Assembly (NCBI RefSeq): GCF_007860015.1
Contig: NZ_SJPS01000007.1
Span: 124,001 to 188,000, forward strand
Source: Bythopirellula polymerisocia
GTDB lineage: Bacteria; Planctomycetota; Planctomycetia; Pirellulales; Lacipirellulaceae
DNA length: 64,000 bases
Direction of reading: 5' to 3'
Position 1 is the stretch's first letter. Each line of letters begins with the position of its first letter. The notes beneath the pieces are model-generated. The model was not told where the DNA came from. It saw only the letters and a list, made by a program, of their open reading frames with translations, and made no database searches. Positions 61,547 to 64,000 of this stretch are shown here, one piece after another. The position numbers were made by a program, and so were the translations under genes.

Positions 61547-64000
61547 GCGTCTCGGTAACGTTTGCAGAAATGGCCCAAGAGGATCGCCATTGTTATCAAT
61601 AGCGAAGTGGGCTCGGGTACAGTCGATGTAGCGCTAAGAAGCGTTCCAGGGCTGGTGCCATACTGAGCTTGCCAGATTTTCAGATCGTTTCCGTCGACGA
61701 CGCCGTTTCCATCTGCATCGCCACTCGTATTGTCGAGTTGGCCGCTAAGTCCGAAGCCACGCTGCCAAACCAGAAAATCTCGGCCATCGACGGTTCCGCT
61801 GTCATCAAAGTCCGCGCCAAAGATAATGCTCAATTTCACCTCGGTCGCGGAGTAATCCACGCCCCATTGCAATCCGCTCAGCGAGGGGAGATTGACTGTG
61901 TCGAACTCGCCGTTAATCCCATTGTCCGCAGTGAGAATCGTAAATGTTTCCCCCGCCGAAGGAGCAAAACCAGCTATCTCGTTAACATTGAGGATGCCAG
62001 AGAGCGTCGCAGATCCAGTCAACGAAAGATAACTGTGCATAGATGTGCTGAGTAAATCAAGTTCGAGAGTGCCGTCTGATTCCTGCGTGAAATTGCCATC
62101 AATGTGCATGGTGGTCGGCAGTACAACCCCCGAACTCACAATTGCGTTATAATTCTGGGAGACATCATTCTCGTCAAACACTTTGTTCTGGTAGTAACGA
62201 ACGATAGCCAGGTTATCGTGATAGGCGATAGGCGTTCCGCCGGCACCCAATGAACCTGCTACTGAGCCAATCCCGGAGATGTTGCCCCCTGACCAGTCGT
62301 CGATGGTAAGACCATTCATAGTGCCAGCGAACGCATTGTCCACATACAGAGTAATAGAGTCACTTGCGCTTTCTAGGTCGATAATGCCAACCGCCTGGTG
62401 CCAGCCTGTTCCCACATTTTTGCTCAAGGAGAAAGTCGTACTACCAGCCCCAACTCCATTGACATTGAAGCTGAGATCGGCGTTGTTCAGTTGGAATGAA
62501 ACCCCGAGGTCAGTTCCACCTGCTTCGAACAATACCTGGTCACTTCCGCCGGCAATATTCTCGACATTGAACCAGACTTCAAAGGTGGCATCCTGGACGC
62601 TCCGAGGTCCATTATTCTCAAAATAGCCGCTATTGAGACCGAGTCCCGATGCCCCTCCGGTAGTGGGGATGTGATAGGCCGCCGTGATACCGGGGACCAG
62701 CGGATTGTTGACCGGTGTAGTGGAGGCATTGCCCCCCGCAAAGCTGAGGCTCTGAGCGTTCACCGAGTCGATCCACACTGCGTCCCCGGAGAGATCTTGA
62801 GCGGCTTCGAAGTTGAGATTCAGTCCCGTGGAAACAATCGATGGCAAAGACTCTATCTCGTTTAGGCTGTTCCCTCCGAGAATAACCAAGGATCCCGAGT
62901 TGGTAAAATTCCCCTGCAAGAGGAAAGTACCACCACTACCTATTTGTAGTGTGCCTTCTTGAATAACAGTGTCCCCCTGAAAGGTACTATTGTTTTGAAG
63001 AATTAGCGTGCCGCTACCACTTTTGATGAGGCCACCCCCTCCCCCTCCTCCAGGTGAAGTGATCGGGCCAGTGATATATAATGTGCCGTCACCAGTGAAT
63101 GTCGTGGTATTTTCGAGAGTAGTGTTTCCAGTTATGAAATGCGCCCCGTCCGTGATCGTATTCACTTCAATCGTGCCACCCTGTAACTTGAGACTTTGAT
63201 TGATGGAAACGCCGGAACGATCTGGAGTGGTCCCCATAGAGAGCTTTCCTCCCGCACTTAGTTGCAAATTGCCAGCTCCCGAGATGGCGGCTGCCTCGAC
63301 TTGAAGGGTACCCTCAGTGACGTTGAATGTTCCTTCGTTGGTAACATTCGTGCCCGAGAAGTGAACGGTGTTATTTCCAATTTTTTGTAAACTTGCCCCA
63401 GCAGCCACGACGACACGTCCACCTTTTGCGCCCCAATCAGCGGAACCGCTCATCGTGCTGGTCCCCTGCAAGGCATTGATAGATCCCACGGCAGGACTAA
63501 TGGCAGCGCCACTATTGGTAACGGTGCCACCCTTCAGATAGACCGTATCTTTTCCGTAGGCAATCCCGCCAATATCAAACGTTTCTCCGCTTGCATAGCT
63601 GGGAATGTACTGATCACCAATGACCGTTGGAGTCCAAACACCGCCGGTTTGATTAATCAGTTTTGTATCATCTTGCTCACCGTTATCTTGCTGACCGTAT
63701 TGCCACCAGGAATAACGCTCGACGTAGCTGCGACTCTCGAGCGCAGGAACCACAATATCTAGGAATGCCGCATTAAAGTTGATCAATTCTTCGCTCGTGT
63801 AGGAATCGGTACCAAAGTCCATGCCAGCAAATTCGGTAATCCACACGGGTAGTCCATAAGTGTTGTGATAGGAATCGACTCGGTTGAGAAAGTTATTCGC
63901 CGACGCAGTGGGGTTGGCGATGTTTACAGTGCCATACCAGTGAAATGCCAAGGCATCAATCGTCAAGTTCATCGAAGCCGCTTGTGACATGAAATCGGCG
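61543..64000 (-). CDS. Large GH128-like/LamG/dockerin/PEP-CTERM surface protein, 5' end outside window
   Basis: At least 818 codons; the frame is open through the window edge (64000), so the N-terminus is missing. Visible domains in order: the end of a GH128/Asl1-like glycosyl hydrolase barrel (FHWYGTVNIANP, then WITEFAGMDFGTDSYT with the catalytic Glu in WITEF), a linker, autotransporter-type adhesin repeats (GSGTLILQNNSTFQGDTVIQ), a LamG/concanavalin-like domain, a beta-sandwich, a dockerin type I with two EF-hand loops (DFDDSGTVDGRDF, DADGNGVVDGNDLKIW) and a PEP-CTERM signal (VPEPTS, helix, KRYRD). It is probably exported and anchored to the cell surface to bind and cleave a beta-glucan-like polymer. 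It forms an operon with the sulfatase. Confidence 0.88.
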   Translation of the reverse strand, partial: ADFMSQAASMNLTIDALAFHWYGTVNIANPTASANNFLNRVDSYHNTYGLPVWITEFAGMDFGTDSYTSEELINFNAAFLDIVVPALESRSYVERYSWWQYGQQDNGEQDDTKLINQTGGVWTPTVIGDQYIPSYASGETFDIGGIAYGKDTVYLKGGTVTNSGAAISPAVGSINALQGTSTMSGSADWGAKGGRVVVAAGASLQKIGNNTVHFSGTNVTNEGTFNVTEGTLQVEAAAISGAGNLQLSAGGKLSMGTTPDRSGVSINQSLKLQGGTIEVNTITDGAHFITGNTTLENTTTFTGDGTLYITGPITSPGGGGGGGLIKSGSGTLILQNNSTFQGDTVIQEGTLQIGSGGTFLLQGNFTNSGSLVILGGNSLNEIESLPSIVSTGLNLNFEAAQDLSGDAVWIDSVNAQSLSFAGGNASTTPVNNPLVPGITAAYHIPTTGGASGLGLNSGYFENNGPRSVQDATFEVWFNVENIAGGSDQVLFEAGGTDLGVSFQLNNADLSFNVNGVGAGSTTFSLSKNVGTGWHQAVGIIDLESASDSITLYVDNAFAGTMNGLTIDDWSGGNISGIGSVAGSLGAGGTPIAYHDNLAIVRYYQNKVFDENDVSQNYNAIVSSGVVLPTTMHIDGNFTQESDGTLELDLLSTSMHSYLSLTGSATLSGILNVNEIAGFAPSAGETFTILTADNGINGEFDTVNLPSLSGLQWGVDYSATEVKLSIIFGADFDDSGTVDGRDFLVWQRGFGLSGQLDNTSGDADGNGVVDGNDLKIWQAQYGTSPGTLLSATSTVPEPTSLLITMAILLGHFCKRYRDA

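Noticed and set aside
1..64000. CRISPR arrays, prophage or complete insertion sequences
   Set aside because: No regularly spaced repeats with unique spacers, no transposase, integrase or phage structural genes were found in any frame I examined.

Overview
The window looks like a chromosome segment of a planctomycete, most likely of the Pirellulales/Lacipirellulaceae type. This rests on three PEP-CTERM proteins, dockerin-like EF-hand repeats on secreted proteins, several secreted sulfatases next to a GH2 beta-galactosidase, an FHA-GAF-sigma54 activator, a membrane-anchored Ser/Thr kinase, TadE/vWA surface genes, and a small-gene pair that I recognise from planctomycete genomes. The assignment is by protein character only; no rRNA or marker gene is present.

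Region 1 (1-13040) is a purine/ureide catabolism cluster: a YgfK-type Fe-S oxidoreductase (cut by the left edge), two fold-type-II PLP enzymes, the aminohydrolase SsnA, carbamate kinase, the YgeW carbamoyltransferase, the YgeY peptidase, a one-chain molybdenum hydroxylase (XdhD type) and a MocA-like nucleotidyltransferase. They lie in four transcription units: ygfK diverges from PLP-PLP-ssnA, and ygeY-ygeW-carbamate kinase diverges from xdhD-mocA. The set resembles the E. coli/gut-bacterial anaerobic purine cluster. Here YgfK has no central flavin/NAD(P)H module, YgeX is replaced by two other PLP enzymes, and no hydantoinase is present in the window.

Region 2 (13459-29843) holds a PEP-CTERM kelch-like protein, an envelope/redox operon (fatty acid hydroxylase, DUF547, TVP38/TMEM64, mercuric-reductase-like flavoprotein), BON-like and CysC genes with an acyl-CoA dehydrogenase, a secreted protein paired with a small gene that carries an apparent frameshift, glycogen phosphorylase, MetF, a PASTA-less Ser/Thr kinase and an MFS transporter.

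Region 3 (29929-37053) is gene-poor and decayed: a PilZ gene, a DUF2007/zinc-ribbon gene whose 5' half is broken, a pair of diverged direct repeats around a PEP-CTERM gene, the stump of a sulfatase, a CARDB protein, a 1-kb gap, the planctomycete small-gene pair and several inverted repeats.

Region 4 (37054-52620) has a TadE-vWA-TadE trio, a DUF885 hydrolase, a UGT-like glycosyltransferase, a gliding-type ABC system (ATPase, fused GldF-GldG permease, DUF4340 protein) carrying in-frame palindromic repeats, and a DUF971/PaaK-like/FHA-sigma54 group. A 92-bp imperfect hairpin precedes the ABC genes.

Region 5 (52812-64000) starts with tRNA-Pro(CGG), a terminator-like hairpin and a perfect 24-bp palindrome, followed by a sulfated-polysaccharide locus: secreted beta-galactosidase, three sulfatases and a very large GH128-like/LamG/dockerin/PEP-CTERM surface protein cut by the right edge.
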